Notes: a model not told the origin generated them from the sequence alone. A DNA stretch of 64,000 nt from Cladopsammia gracilis (GCA_022457155.1 JAJGOT010000034.1:2031501-2095500); one strand, 5' to 3'; counted from the stretch's first letter, positions 31,835-44,883 are shown. Program-made: numbers and translations.

Positions 31835-31915
31835 ATGGAGCGAAGCGGACTCGAACCGCTATCTCTCGCTATTTGCCAGGAGAGTACTCTACCCCTTTCG
31901 TTAAACCATTACAAA
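31835..31915 (-). repeat. tRNA-derived (SINE-like) sequence
   Basis: On the minus strand a B-box GCGGTTCGAGTCCGC ends in CTTCGCTCC. A partial anticodon-arm region precedes it, but the 5' side does not pair with the 3' acceptor strand. So this is a tRNA-like relic, not a working tRNA gene. Confidence 0.45.
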
Positions 31916-33239
31916 AAATATGTTCTTAAAAAATTATCTCTTTTTCCCTCACTTCCGGTTCCTTACATTCCTTTCAGTGTTAGTATAAAGCGGGCAAGTT
32001 TGGGCATGCCTATTGTGTTGGTATAAGTCAATTGTTAACCTATCCACTTTTCAGTAATTAAATGTATAGGCACATAGCCCACAGCTCATTTATAAGTGGG
32101 GCCAATTATCTCTTTCCCTCACTTCCGGTTCATTCCATTCCTTTCAGTGTTAGTATAAAGTGAAATAAGGTAGTTAATTACTTACCTATCTACTTTTCAC
32201 TAATTAAATGGATAGTTGTTTTCTGAAAAGAATATTAACAAGGGGAATGCAGAATAACAAAAGGCGGTATAGGTAGCTGACGTCATGGTTAATACACAAT
32301 TAATGATTTACCAATACCTATCACTTATACCATCCCTTACCTATCCAGTAAACAGGCGTAAAATGATCCTATACAACTACTGGTCATAAACAGTTTATCG
32401 ATCCATAATAAATTTGTAAGACAAACACGAAACGTTCCAGAAAAACGTTTATTTTTGTAATACTAAATAATCAAATAATTTTAATAACTTTATTAATGTG
32501 TCAAGAAGATTTAGCATTGCTAGTAATTGTGGACACTTGCGTAGTTGCTTAGTCTTAGAAATCTATTTACAATTCAAATTTAAGAAGTAATAAAACTGAA
32601 ATATGAAATAATTACATTATAAATGGCGAATTACATTACTGTTACATTACTAAATGGCGACTGTGGGTCAAGTTTTGTTGTCTGACTGCAATATAGTTTT
32701 GTAGAGCTGGCAATTTGTGGAAGAGCACTTTAGCTCACATGAAACAATACGAAAGCGCTTTAAATTTCCTTTTCGGAAAGGATCGATGCCATTTTAGCGA
32801 CACATCATTTTTCACCAGTCAAAGAAATTTTTTTCTATAAGAAAAGGAAAAATACAATTAACTACCTATAATCGAATTCGGAACCTCTTGCATGCTAATT
32901 GTAGTTATACAATGAACAGAATACTACGCGCTCTGTGATTGGTCGTTGCCTATGATCTATCAGAGTACAGACGCACGGCTGACGTCATAGAAAAATTGTT
33001 TGCTTTGTTTAGTTGAACATGGCGCACAGTTTTAAAAATGTTTGCGAGATTATTCTGGATTGAGCAAGTGAAAGCCTCGAAAAATGTTTAGCAGGAGCTG
33101 TTTACGAGAAAGAGAAAGAAGAAACCAAGGCGAAAAGTATTCTTGGCGACTTGAAAAATACCTAAACTGGAACAAATCTTCGAACGGTCGAGCGTTACGA
33201 GGCAAGTTCGTAATTTTACTCTTTTTACTTTTCTGTTCA

Positions 33240-33438
33240 TTGTATAAAACAAATAGATTCCATTTGGCCGTGTGTCTGTTCAGTTATAGATCACAGAAGA
33301 CGTCAAAATGTGGTAAAAACATCAGTGACACACTCGCCCGCGGCTCGTGTGCCACTTTTTTTGTTCTTACCACATTTTGACGTCATCTGTGATCTATAAC
33401 TGAACAGACACACGGCCAAATGGAATCTATTTGTTAAT
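33240..33438. repeat. Palindromic element, 199 bp
   Basis: The arms 33245-33325 and 33362-33437 are near-perfect inverses (ATAGATTCCATTTGGCCGTG at the left end). They contain ATCACAG..GACGTCAAAATGTGG, with a centre of CCCGCGGCTCG. Confidence 0.9.
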
Positions 33439-33450
33439 TAGACGTTACTA

Positions 33451-33723
33451 TAGAGCGGTTTGCAATGGAGTGTCGTAAAACCATTACTCTGGCCAATCGC
33501 AACAGACGCAGACAATTAAAGAATCAATCAGAACTCGAACCAAATACTTTAATTATAGCCGGCGCGAAACGCGGGAAAACACGTGCAAGCAAGTCACGAT
33601 TGATTTTGGTTTTACTTCTGATTGGTTGAGAAAGTGGCGTGGGATTTTTTAGCCAATCACAAGATGTAGCAATGTTAAACCAAAGCAATCACTATACTTT
33701 TGACACTCATTTGAAAACTGCTC
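33451..33723. repeat. CCAAT-rich MITE, copy 1
   Basis: About 275 bp with imperfect AGAGCRGTTTKCAATKG ends. It contains several ATTGG/CCAAT boxes and CGCGGGAAAACA. It is related to 36756-37041 and 45157-45400. Confidence 0.85.
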
Positions 33724-34271
33724 CAATTGTAAATAGGTACATCACTGTTATACTGTTTTTAGATTTGGTGGCTCCAATTATAGTCCTGGCCCCGGTTCCT
33801 GGAAAGCCGATAAAACTATTTCTCGATCCATATAGCTAGCTATATCCAAATAGCTAGTTTTAAGTTGTAGCTTTGTATTGTTAGTTTTATGTAACGTTTC
33901 TGTTATATTTATGTATTCTGTAGATTGTAAAGAGTTATTAACGCTAATAAAGTAAAAAAACACCTAATAACGTAAGGTTTTTCTTTTTGTTTCTATTTTT
34001 CTTTATTTCTATTCTTTTTCTTACCATGTAGGCACTACTAATTTTTTAGATCACTTCATGTTAGTATAGTATTACAAAATAATTTTTGTTTATGGTTCAA
34101 ACTTTAGTTACTTTGTAAAATGTAATGTAGTACAAATAATAATAATTAAATACTGATATAAAATAAAAAAAAAAAATTAAAAAAAATCCCTCGATTAACG
34201 GTTAATCCACGGTTAAATTTCTTATTCCTAGGATAACTAATCCAGGGATAAAAAGCGTTCCTGAAAACGGA

Positions 34272-34728
34272 TTTAAAGTGCACCTAAACCCAAAATTGTT
34301 TTTTTCGCTTTATCAACTCTATGTACGTTGAAAAGTTGAATAGTTAAATATTTCTTGTTTTTAACGTTGCGTTAGTGAATTATAGAGGTTTGAATTTACA
34401 AAATGTGATAAGATGACGTCAAATCAAGAATCGTTTATTATACAACTACTTGTTTCCACCTCCAAGTAATATTTTTTTACAAATCAATTGACTATTAACA
34501 GTTTTTATTTAGTATTTCTTAAATTGATTATACTTAAGCTGTGAACTGCGTATTGTAAATTGAAGTAGAAATAATAGTAAAGTCTTGATTTGACGTAATC
34601 TAATTAGCATTTTGTAAATTCAGATCTCATTAACGCGACGTTAAAAATAAGAAATATTTCACTATTCGACTTTTCAACGTACATTAAGTTGATTAAAAGA
34701 AAAAAATGTGGGTTAGGTGCACTTTAAA
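34272..34728. repeat. MITE with TTTAAAGTGCACCTAA ends, 457 bp
   Basis: The terminal TTTAAAGTGCACC and its inverse are perfect, and the arms are recognisable inverses for about 170 bp, including GACGTCAAATCAAGA / TCTTGATTTGACGT. Confidence 0.85.
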
Positions 34729-36755
34729 GGAGCTATTTCATTGTAATTTTCAAAACTGCATCAAATTAAAACTAAGTTCCTTTGTTGTACACGAAAAGCT
34801 TATAGAACACTAAGAGGAAGATATCAAGTGAACTTTCGAAAATAAAATAAACCATAATCAGAGTTTTAGCGAGTTTTCCAAGACAGAAGCGATAAACTTG
34901 AAAAAATTAGCCCAATATTTTCAAGTTATAATCCATTTCCATCCTGGCGATATGCAGCCCAAGACACTTATTTTTACTCTTAGAGCACTGGTAGAATAAC
35001 TTTAAACAAAACTGGACCATTATTTTTGGGTTTCCTCTTTTGGGCTTTTTAAAGTAAATCTAAAAATGGTGACATAACCCCTTTAACCCTCGATTCAACT
35101 CAAAATAAACCGGTTTGACAGGATATTCACATGCAGGCGCGCGAAAATTACAATGCGCGGGAAAAAGGCGTCTTACACGAAGCTTACAATTCTCAAACCT
35201 TGATATTTGTCGTTTTTAATAGTCGAGAAAAAAAGTAATCTCTTGCGATTTGGGCAAAGGAAACGAAATGAAAAGCATTGAAATTCAAAGCGATGTTGAC
35301 TCAGTGAAGGAAATGTAAGTAAAAACTGATAAAGCTGTATTAAAACTGGCGTAGATAGGGATCGTTAGGAATCGTTTATTAAAATCAATACTTGCAACCC
35401 GTAGATTGAATAACTATCTATGAAAAGAAAAATGCGAACGTTTTTTATTATAGCGGAGCACTAGCCCGGCTGCGCAGCCCCATACTCATAGAAACCTTTG
35501 CCCGTCATTTTTCATGGTCATGGCTAGCAACATGTGTGTCGCGCAAGGCTAGCTCGCGGGCGCGTATGACGTCGCAAAACATGCGCGTATGACGCCACAC
35601 GCGCGGCTACACAGCCGTCAGCTCGGTAAACACTTTTTAAAGTTAAAAAATTTGGATCTTTCGCAGTGTTAGGCGAAGCAGTAAAGTCGTTATTTCCCTG
35701 CATTTTTTCGCGGTTTGCTACTCAAGACAGGGATACTAATTAAGGAATACTCAGAAGCCGCTTTAGTGGAAAAAGAAGAGCTTTCAGGGATAAAATTTTG
35801 CTTCGAGGAACTTTATCAATGCAGGAGCAATGCGGGGAGATGCCTTGTTTTATTACGGATTTCAGAACCGAAGAAGCGGAGTTTTAACGGATTTCCAAGC
35901 AGTCCAGTGCTTTAAAGGTAAAATAAATCACAGTTTTCGATGGTAATTTATGTTGATATCAATTTTTGATTGACTTTTCCTTTGTGTTCTCTTAAATTTT
36001 GGAGACATGTTTATGAAACGTTCAAATTAAGTCGTGTTGTTATCTTGAATTTCAACGAGGACAGCTCTGCCTTGATGCGCTATAAATAGTACGTGTTCTG
36101 CTTTTAAAGATAAATTAATGGAGATTTGAATAAAATTTTTCGAAAGAAGATTGTGTTGTCCGTTTTTTTGTCTTTGTTCATTCATTACATAGATTAAAAA
36201 GCGATTTTATGTAAACAAAACAAGACTTAGATGTCTTAGATTTTCTGTCTTCACTCGCGTCGCCTTATGCAAATATGTTGGTGTATTTTTTGCAATTTTG
36301 ATTTCCAAATCAGTTTCTCGGGCAATTTTTGACAAACAAAAACTGTATTTTATTCGGAAAGTAGTCGTACTAGTTTATATTCTAGACAGAGATAAGTTGT
36401 TTTTGTGAACTTTTGTACGGTCTAAATGTATTGTGCAGACGGTCGGGTAATACTGTTTTTGAGAATTGCTAAAATTGAAAATAGCCCGTTCGTCAATCTT
36501 AATTCTTGTGCTTCCAACCTTTCACCTTAGTTAAGTTTCGCCTTAGTTAAGCTTGTTCAGAGTGCTACGTTGTTAGGCTTGGCCTATCTATATATATTAT
36601 TTCTGCGCATTATCGTGTTGATGTCGGATGTCTATAATACCAATCCATTAGTAGCTTGAAAATACTAATGACAATAAACTGGTTTACAGTCGAAACTCCC
36701 TTATACGGACACCAAAGGGACAAACCCAATTATGGGCATCATAGAGGTGTGCATA

Positions 36756-37041
36756 TAGAGCAGTTTTCAATTGGGTGTCGTAAAACCAAAACCAAAGAAA
36801 TTACTCTGACCAATCAAAGCAGTTGTAAACAATCCAATGAACCAATCAGAGCTCGAAGCAATTACATGTCGGCGGCGCCAAGCGCGGGAAAACAAGTGCG
36901 AGCAAGTCACGATTGGTTTTGGTTTTACTTCTGATTGGTCGAGAATGTAGCGCGAGATTTTTTAGCCAATCACAAAGCGTAGCAATGCAAAACCAAAGCA
37001 ATTGTGTAATTACTTTCGACATTCAATTGAAAACTGCTCTA
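36756..37041. repeat. CCAAT-rich MITE, copy 2 (most complete)
   Basis: 286 bp bounded by TAGAGCAGTTTTCAATTG and its perfect inverse. It has at least five CCAAT/ATTGG boxes, arranged as inverted pairs around a GC-rich centre. Confidence 0.9.
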
Positions 37042-37679
37042 AAAGAGGAAGGGATTGTATTGTATCGGGGACCAAGAGAGGTGCCATGTTATGAATTGTC
37101 CGTAATGACCGGTTCGACTACTGTGCATATTTTGTTGTTTCTGACGAGAGGCATTATCGTGTTTTTCAAATGTCACAAAACCAGTTAAAGGGGCAGTGTT
37201 TCGGGAATTTTGACCTGTTTTGGTCAAATTGTACGCTACGTTTACTTATACAAAAACATTTTTCTGTTTTTGAAATGACACGATGACCTTGAACAACAAC
37301 AACATGGTAATGATAATCGATAATAATTAAGCAAAAAGGAATTGACGACTTTGGCCAACTTCTCGGTGACAGCATCGCACCGACATCAGAAACCACGCTC
37401 TGGAAGCCTTGCGTTTCTTTGCATGATACAATTTAACCCGGCAGAATTTCAACCTGCTTCAAATGAGTGGAGGTGTATCGTGCACTCCCAACTTCTCTTC
37501 GGGGACATGTACCTGTCCCCAGCATCACATCACGTAACGCGAACTGTGAATCAGTTATCAATCATGTCTCCTATACCTCTTAGCTTATATACTTTTCAAT
37601 ACTAAGCTTACATACTTCTTAGTGTTTTTCAGTAAAAATGTAAGTTAGGTACCCGTTTTCTCTCCAGCTCTCTTTCTCT

Positions 37680-37712
37680 ACCCCCGCCCCCCCCCCCCCC
37701 CCCCCCCCCCCC
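37680..37712. repeat. Poly(C) tract
   Basis: About 30 cytosines with one G. Confidence 0.95.
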
Positions 37713-39624
37713 ACCCATAAGTCGTGATCAAGGATGTGGGTCACTCTGTAAAGGCGAAGGAGGGGAGAGGAAAGAAACCGCAAATTTCTCCTTTGACACC
37801 AGATGCAATTCAAATATTGCCTTGGTGATTCTATTTTCATAAAGCCTTGGTGATTCTATTTTCATAAAGAAGACGGCATTGAAATTAAAAGCTTCCTTTG
37901 AAACTAAAAAGGAAGTATGGCCATTTTGCACGAATCCACGCGAACTATGCGTTGCTGGGGGATAAAAATGCGGATCTCCAGGGAAGACCATGTAAATATG
38001 ATACGATTTCGTGTATAAATAAAGATTGAAAGATAAATAAAGATGAGTCACAGCCATTACAGGTGTTGTTCTTTCTTCCCACTCTTCCCAGCCTCTTTCA
38101 ATTCACCCAGCCCCCGACGTTTTTCAAACCAAAATTACGGTCAGACACAAAACAAATTTTAAAATCCAGCCGCAGTACTGCAGGCTGGTCCGATAGCGCC
38201 AGCACTGATATTTAATTTCTTTTTTACTGAAGTTATGCCACCCTTCCGGTAATCCGGTTATCGAACAACAACACTGTCAGAATTTGAATGGTTCAAAGAT
38301 TTATACTGGACGCTCTATTAACATTTCTATTTTTAAGCCGTGATCTTTTGAGCGTGACGGTGGGAATATACTATTGCATGTTACAGAGTTTTCGTAAGAA
38401 AGTTGTAAGTGCTGTCAGATTCGAAGTAGTTGGTTTAAGATTCGAATCAGTATAACAGAGGTAGGTGGTTTATGAAGTAATCGTAACTTAAGAAAGCCCA
38501 GCGAATGTTCAGATTCTTGGATAACTTGGTGAGTGTAGTAAGACATAGTCTAGGGCACAACTTGTCGTCTTGGTTGACTATTCACATTTATCATGCGGTT
38601 TTATAGATATAGACAATCCATAGCTCCCGTGTATCAATACCATTTTGTGTGGTAGCCAGTATTAAGCGACATCGAAGGAACAGATCATTGACGGCTTTGA
38701 CTGAGGTGTTCGCTAAGTTTCCGCAGCCCTTAAGCCAAATGAACTGTCGATGATCAAACCCGGTTATCAATGGGACTATTTTTTTAACGCGCATGATCTG
38801 TCCGCAGGCTTTACCTTAAAAATATCAATATTTGTTTTTCCTAATCCGGCAAAGCATATAGTTGCTCGATTGACTTGTTTTATCAGTAAGATAATTGGCT
38901 TCATGAGCTGTTTACATCGTTTAACTGGTGTTTTGCGGTCAAGTCACGTGAAAAGTTGAATTCCCGTCTTTGTATAACATGTACACGGGGTATAACAAAG
39001 CGGCAACATAAAGTCTGCTAACACTATGTGGTCCTGTATGACCCATACATCCGAGGAGAATCGTATACCATGACTTGTATTCATAGAGAAAGCTTGAGCA
39101 CACTAAAATTATGGATTGTTTGGCTATTAAAGTTACGCATGATGTGCGCAAGGATCATGACTTGTATGAGTTGTATCTTCTGTAGTTATTAAAGGGGGAG
39201 GGCGCGAGTTGAATTATTTGTTGACTTCGAAGGTTCCTACAGCCAGTTCGGTCTCAAGGATACCGTATTCGTAACACCGTACCTAAGTTGTTATTTATAT
39301 GCCATACCGCTCAGCTCAGTACATCACAAGAGGTACGTTATTGACAATCTTGTATTTGCCAATTGAAGCATAACCAAAAACCTTAAACAAACACCGACTT
39401 CATATTTCGTCCCAACCTCCACTCGATGATTATAAACTGAGAAATAGGAGAATAATCATAGGAGCGCGAATTTTTTGGGGGGATTAGAGACGATGCGAAA
39501 CGCTTCTTTTTATGACCTAAAACGTGGCTCCGGCTCCAATTTTTGCGCGGCCAAAACCAGTGTCATCAGATTACACTGTGATGCAAAGACGTTTGTAGTC
39601 TGCAAACTGCGATCGAAATCATGG

Positions 39625-40430
39625 CGAACAAGACTCAAAACTTAAAACCACCTTGTTCTGTATAATAAACCGAGTACCACAAGAAAGTAATGCTCAGTAC
39701 CTTTCATTTAAATGGTCACACTTCAAGATTTCTTCCACAGGCTCAAAAGTTAGAATCACCGTGTACAGCATAATAAACAGTACCACAGGAAAGTACTGCT
39801 CAGTAGCTTTCAATTGAATGGTCACACTGTAAGATTTCTTCCACAGGCTCAAAAGTTAGAATCACCGTGTACAGCATAATAAACAGCACCATAGGAAAGT
39901 ACTGCTCAGTAGCTTTCATTTGAATGGTCACACTTTAGGATTTCATCCACAGACTGAAAAGTTAGAATCACCGTGTAGAGCATAATAAACAGCACCACAG
40001 GAAAGTACTGCTCAGTAGCTTTCATTTGAATGGTCACACTTTAGGATTTCATCCACAGACTAAAAAAATAGAATCGCCTTGTACAGCATAATAAACAGCA
40101 CCACAGGAAAGTACTGCTCAGTAGCTTTCATTTAAATGGTCACACTTCAAGATTTCTTCCACAGGCTCAAAAGTTAGAATCACCGTGTACAGCATAATAA
40201 ACATTACCACAGGAAAGTACTGCTCAGTAGCTTTCATTTGAATGGTTACACTTTAGGATTTCATCCACAGACCCAAAAGTTAGAATCACCTTACACAGCA
40301 TAATAAACAGCACCACTGGAAAGTACTGCTCTGTAGCTTTGATTTAAATGGTCACACTTTCATCCATAGACTCAAAAGACAGAACCACCTTACACAGTAA
40401 GCTTTCATTTGCATAGAAACACTGATCCCG
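39625..40430 (+). repeat. Satellite array with exact 106-bp period
   Basis: TAGAATCACC-type anchors fall at 39751, 39857, 39963, 40069, 40175 and 40281: five steps of exactly 106 bp. A more diverged unit stands at each end. Each unit carries ACAGCATAATAAACAG, GGAAAGTACTGCTCAGTAG and TTTGAATGGTCACAC. No coding frame. Confidence 0.95.
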
Positions 40431-40489
40431 TGACAGACTCAAAAGGTCGAACCACCTTACACATTGGCTCCCATTTCAGCCAAGACTCG

Positions 40490-40735
40490 CAGCCTTCTTA
40501 CGGGGAGTCTTAAAAAGCAGCGTTTTTTAGAGTCTCAAAACGCAGCCTTTTTGGGGAGTCTTAAAGGAGTCTTAAAAAGTAGCCTTTTTACAAGGTCTTT
40601 TAAAAGGCGTGTTTTTTTTTAAAAAGCAGCCTTTTTAGGGAGTCTTGAAAACGCAGCGTTTTAATAAAAATAGCGTTTTTAAGAATTCTAAAAAAGCGAC
40701 GATTTGATGGAGTCTTAAAAAGCGCGCATTAATTT
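40490..40735 (+). repeat. Degenerate short-repeat array (GGGAGTCTTAAAAAGCAGC)
   Basis: About nine diverged units of 20-30 bp built on GAGTCTTAAAAAGCAGCSTTTT directly follow the 106-bp satellite. Confidence 0.75.
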
Positions 40736-40814
40736 AATCGCATTAAAACCTATACTTAAGAAGAGACTTATGCAATTGTGGTTAATTACATAAGCCCTTT
40801 CTCTGACAAAAGTT

Positions 40815-40997
40815 ACACGATAGTGGGTAGTCCAGCACTTGTCCAAACGATGTCTTTGATTCGCTAAGAAAACAATAGATTTGTCCCGCTGGGATAGGGA
40901 TTAGGGATAGGGGCATTGTTCAAGTGATATATTAATTGTATCGTTCCCCAATCACAGACATCGTTTGGGCAGCTACGGGGTCGCCCACGATAGTGCC
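40815..40997. repeat. Inverted-repeat element, ~183 bp
   Basis: CACGATAGTGGG...CCAAACGATGTCTTTGATT at the left pairs with AATCACAGACATCGTTTGG...CCCACGATAGTG at the right. A GGGATAGG repeat is in the centre. Confidence 0.7.
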
Positions 40998-41253
40998 ATT
41001 CATTAGTCCGGGTTTACATAGAGTGGTTTATGGTTATTTGTGAGAGCTGTACGTATACGGCGCCCTGTGATCAGTAACTCATAATGATCCGACAAAAGTT
41101 TGTGATCACGAAATAACTTATCAAAGAAACACTGTAGTTTTTAATGACATGCATTTTCACCTCTATTTCATTGTTTTATTTGATCGGTGTCTTTCTAATG
41201 TTATCAGCACTTTAACTGAATCAAACTTTTTGGCTCTTTCAGTTTAGCCTGAC

Positions 41254-42437
41254 ATGGAAAGATGTACAGGAAGAACATTCTGGATAGTTATCTTCCTTCT
41301 GGCGTTTCTCTTGTCTCTTGTCACTGGTAAGTGGGTAGTCTGTGCAGCAACTGCTTCACGGGCTTGTAAAAAAGTTATAATCGCACATGAACCACAGGTG
41401 ACCCATTCGGCCGAAGCGAGTATTGCGAGCATACAATAAAGATAGATAACTTAACAAGTAAAATATAGTACCGGATCAAACTACTCTAAACTATAAAACT
41501 ACATATTTCGATTAAAAGACGGCGATAGTAATAAAATTCCCTTTTAGTACATCCCAGTCTCATTGACGGCAGTCTCTGATAGTTGCTCTGCCTTTTCATT
41601 CTACATATTACTTCCCTCAGTAGGCTTGAAATAATTTATTAAAATTGTGATCAGCACTTGTTTAAACATTTCTTAACTAACTTTAAGACATTTTTCTGGC
41701 GCCTTATACGTTCTATTGTTCCGTATCCTAGATATTCTAGCGCTTCATCGCTGCTGTCCATCGGCATAACGATGTGTCTGTATTGACACTCCCGTTATAG
41801 TTCAGTTGAAACATCACAGTAATCAAGAAAAGGACTGAATAATAACAGTCCTATATATTCTAGCGCTGCATTACTGCTTTCCATACTTATTTAACGATGT
41901 GTGCTGCGCTCCTCTGTAACCGAGAAGTTCTCTAACCCATCTGTATGGACACTCCCACTGCAGTTCCATACGAGCATCACAGTAATCAAGAATATAATGA
42001 ACGAGCTGTAGATGGTACTAGCTGTGTGCATACTGATGTTCTTCCTAATTCGGCCGAGCATACCTATTCTCTTGCCAGCTTACCCCTGTATTTTGTGTTT
42101 AGGAAGGATTTGCTATCACTGTGACTCTCGTGACGGAGATTGTCCAGAGGATTCAGTTAACGGCACGACGAAGACAACCTGCGCCGAAGGAAACGACTTT
42201 TGCGAGGTGGTCAAGGATGGAAGGCACGCTGGTGGGTCCCGGTTCATTCGAGACTGCGTTAGTGAATGTGACAAGGAATACGTGAACTGGAGCAAGGATG
42301 ACGAAGAATATTGCCACATGTGTTGTGACGAAGATGCCTGTAATGTCGGTCGCTGTGGGGCGTCTGCTTTTCCACTAACACGATTGCTTCCTGTCTTCAG
42401 TGTTATCATCACTTTTGGAATGATTGCTTTTGCGTAG
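41254..42437 (+). CDS. Ly6/uPAR-type (three-finger) GPI-anchored protein, two exons
   Basis: Exon 1 is 41254-41326: 24 codons of signal peptide (basic start, then FWIVIFLLAFLLSLVTG). Exon 2 is 42103-42437; its acceptor TTTAG|GA joins in phase 1 to make Gly. The mature part begins RICYHCDS. About ten cysteines follow in the LU pattern, ending YCHMCCDEDACNVGRC, where the CC..xxCN close is diagnostic. The C-terminus is a hydrophobic tail (LLPVFSVIITFGMIAFA) without following charges, typical of a GPI-attachment signal. Total is about 136 residues. Such proteins act at the cell surface as receptor modulators or complement regulators; the exact role here is unknown. The frame is intact. The 106-bp satellite and two repeat clusters lie within 1.6 kb upstream. 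Confidence 0.8.
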
Positions 42438-43793
42438 ATACAAAGATCATACGTTACGCCGGCTTTAAAATTAACCACAGTCAAACCTCTATGAAGCGAT
42501 CACCCTCAGGCAGTGCATTCATTTCTCTCTAGTTTACTAATTGGTTCCCTTTTAGTGAAAACTATTCTGAGTTTTAATGCAACCAAAATTCTATGTGGGA
42601 AACATGTAAAATTAGAAGCCTTTCTTGGCCATTGTTTTGGAGTTTCACGATTGGATGAAATCTGGTAGTACAAAAGAAACATCACTCTAAAGTAAAGTTC
42701 CACTACATTTTATTTAAAAAAACATATTGTCCACAGGTTGATGTATTCTCAGTAAGAAAAACCTAAACAATCTTATGTGGGGAAAGCGAAATGCCGCGGA
42801 CCGGAACAATAGAGCATTGCCTAGTTCTTACACGCATCGTTACTTAAGTCAGTAATTGCATGTTCAAGGAAGTTTATCCCTGGTTATCGGATTTTATAAA
42901 TATAATGTTGTTCGTAGGGCAAGTCTATTTTGTTAAAAACCATATCATCAACAGTTTTGCTATCGCATTGAACATAAAACGAAAACATCAGTTATGGTCG
43001 ACTCGTCTGTCATTTAGAGCCGCGTGGCGTAATTTCGTGAAGCAAGTCATTCGCTTTGTTTAGTGCCAATGAGAGTTTTTCGTGACCATGAACTAGGTGA
43101 CCGTTTCATAGAGTTTACTGTAAATGCTTTGTTACTGAGTGACCGCTTAATAGAGGGTGATCGCTTAACAAAGGGCCGCTTAAATAATAGAGGTTTGATT
43201 GTGTACTCTCTAAAATGTCTAAAGTCGGACATCATGAGCCACCGTAGCGAATCAACTTTTACAAATTTGCTGGCCATACTAACTTCATCAAAACGAAGAC
43301 TCCTGCTCGCAAGTAACCTGAGTACGAGACCTTCCTTAGAGGAGACCTGATACGAATATACTCAGGTTAAACAAATTAACTGTTGCTAGAGAAACTGGGA
43401 GGTGAAATAGCGAGCAGTTAATCACTGTATAACAGTGTTTTGCTGGAAAACGGGTTTCGAATAGCCAGTTGTTCAAGAGAGTGGAAGTCACGGTCAAATT
43501 TTCAGACTTATAAGTGACTAGATTTAGCAATTTTATTTCATAAATCGGTACATTTTGATGTTATCCATCGTATCTCACTTGCAAAGTTGGTATCTTTCTG
43601 CTAGCAAGTTCAATGATTAAAATTACAGTGAAAGTCTTGCAGAGGCAGCCAATATCAAGCCATGTACTGAATTACAAGTTTTTGTTCAGCACATTTCAAA
43701 TCTGTTGTACAATTTTTAATGTGAGTAATATATAAAAAAAAACCACGATTATTGTCATTTGAAGTATTAAACAGGTAATTACTTTTACAGACT

Positions 43794-44233
43794 CCCGGGG
43801 GGGGGGAGGGGGGGGGGGGGTACTCCCATATATGAGCTATATAGGTATGTGCCGCTGTGAAGGGTATGGTTTTCAGGCAGTTTAGTCTAGGATAGGGTTT
43901 AGTATTCAGAGAGTTTTGGTCTAGAATAGGGTATCATTTTCCGCGAAACTGATCAGTTGTGTGAATTTAGTCTAGACGAGGTTTACTGGCAAATGGCATT
44001 TAAAAAAACGGTACGGTTGGCAGTACGGCATTTTTACTGACCCCTGGCATCTTAGACTGTGGTAGTGAACGAGTTTCTGGAAATAAGCGGGTCTGGAATA
44101 GGTCTAGGATAGGGTAGGGTTTTTGGTGTTTAGTCTAGAATAGGGTTATAAAATGCAGCTAAAATGGTCTAGGTTAAGGGTCTCAGAGTCCCAGCGGCAC
44201 AGCCCCACCCAAAAAGTACCCCCCCCCCCCGGG
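43794..44233. mobile_element. Poly(G)/poly(C)-bounded element with 8-bp target duplication
   Basis: The element starts CCCGGGGGGG...GTACTCCC and ends AAAAAGTACCCCCC...GGG, so its ends are inverted homopolymers. The 8 bases TACAGACT occur directly before (43786-43793) and after (44234-44241). The inside carries repeated GTCTAGGATAGGG words and no ORF. 440 bp. Confidence 0.75.
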
Positions 44234-44883
44234 TACAGACTATACCTGTCACTATTTCGAGTAGTCTCAGTAGCGTTTCACTACCTAGTTCTTCATATGA
44301 AAAGCTATAAAACGTTTGTCCTGCATATGAAAATATCACAATTTGTGGATTAAAGTTGATAGCTCTCAGACAACTACAAAAACATGCGATTGGCAGTCCG
44401 AATAAACGTTTTCATCGCCTCCTCATAGTCTCTTCCAATTCTTCGTTGATCTAATTAATAGTATTAACCGCGGAAAAGAGAGTATATTTCTCTTGGAAAC
44501 CGCTTATTAAGTGGGGTTTATAATGTTTTCCAACTGAGAGAGAGTCACCTTTTTTCGGATGTAAAAGGATAGAACATAAAAACAAACCCGTTTCAAAATA
44601 AAGCGAATGAAGACGTTTGCTCATGGGGCCACTGGCTTAATATAAAACCATTTTAAATTAACAATTCCATTATTATAAAGCAAGAATCACTCAATCAAGA
44701 ATAAAAAATATTCCTTTGTCAGGGTTCTTCTAATTAAAATTTAAAAAACAAAAAGAAATAACACTTCGATTATCATGTTGTTACAACAATGATCACCTGG
44801 TTTCAAAAACCACTTGTTGTCTATCGTTAGGCTATATTTTACACCAAAGGGTGAGCGGTTAAAAAAGCTACCAGCGTTTTTGT

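Larger units (their letters stand above)
29220..32385. mobile_element. 3.2-kb structure bounded by ~290-bp inverted repeats
   Basis: The region 29220-29520 is the reverse complement, with few differences, of about 32100-32385 (outer ends near CATTTTACGCCTGTTTACTG; inner ends in CTCACTTCCGGTTC). A third partial copy lies at 31935-32070. Between the arms lie a solo foldback arm (30164-30345), a palindromic element (30345-30742), a MITE (31463-31631) and a tRNA-like sequence. No transposase is visible. It may be a non-autonomous transposon that collected insertions, or two facing copies of one repeat. Confidence 0.6.
28875..41253. other. 12-kb gene-free interval dominated by nested repeats
   Basis: No gene could be supported between the ROCO stop and the Ly6-type gene. 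The listed MITEs, the composite inverted-repeat structure and the 106-bp satellite cover about half of it. The remainder, for example 32400-33240, 34730-36750 and 37050-39620, is AT-rich with short ORFs lacking family likeness. Sequence near 35500-35600 is GC-rich and related to 7080-7235. Confidence 0.55.

Noticed and set aside
31835..31915. Functional tRNA gene on the minus strand
   Set aside because: Only the B-box/T-arm half is convincing and the acceptor stem does not pair.
33084..33380. 98-codon plus-strand ORF after a possible promoter
   Set aside because: Its second half lies in the palindromic element 33240-33438; the first half has no recognisable family.
39625..40430. CRISPR-like regular repeats
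   Set aside because: The whole 106-bp unit repeats without unique spacers, and the genome is eukaryotic: this is a satellite.
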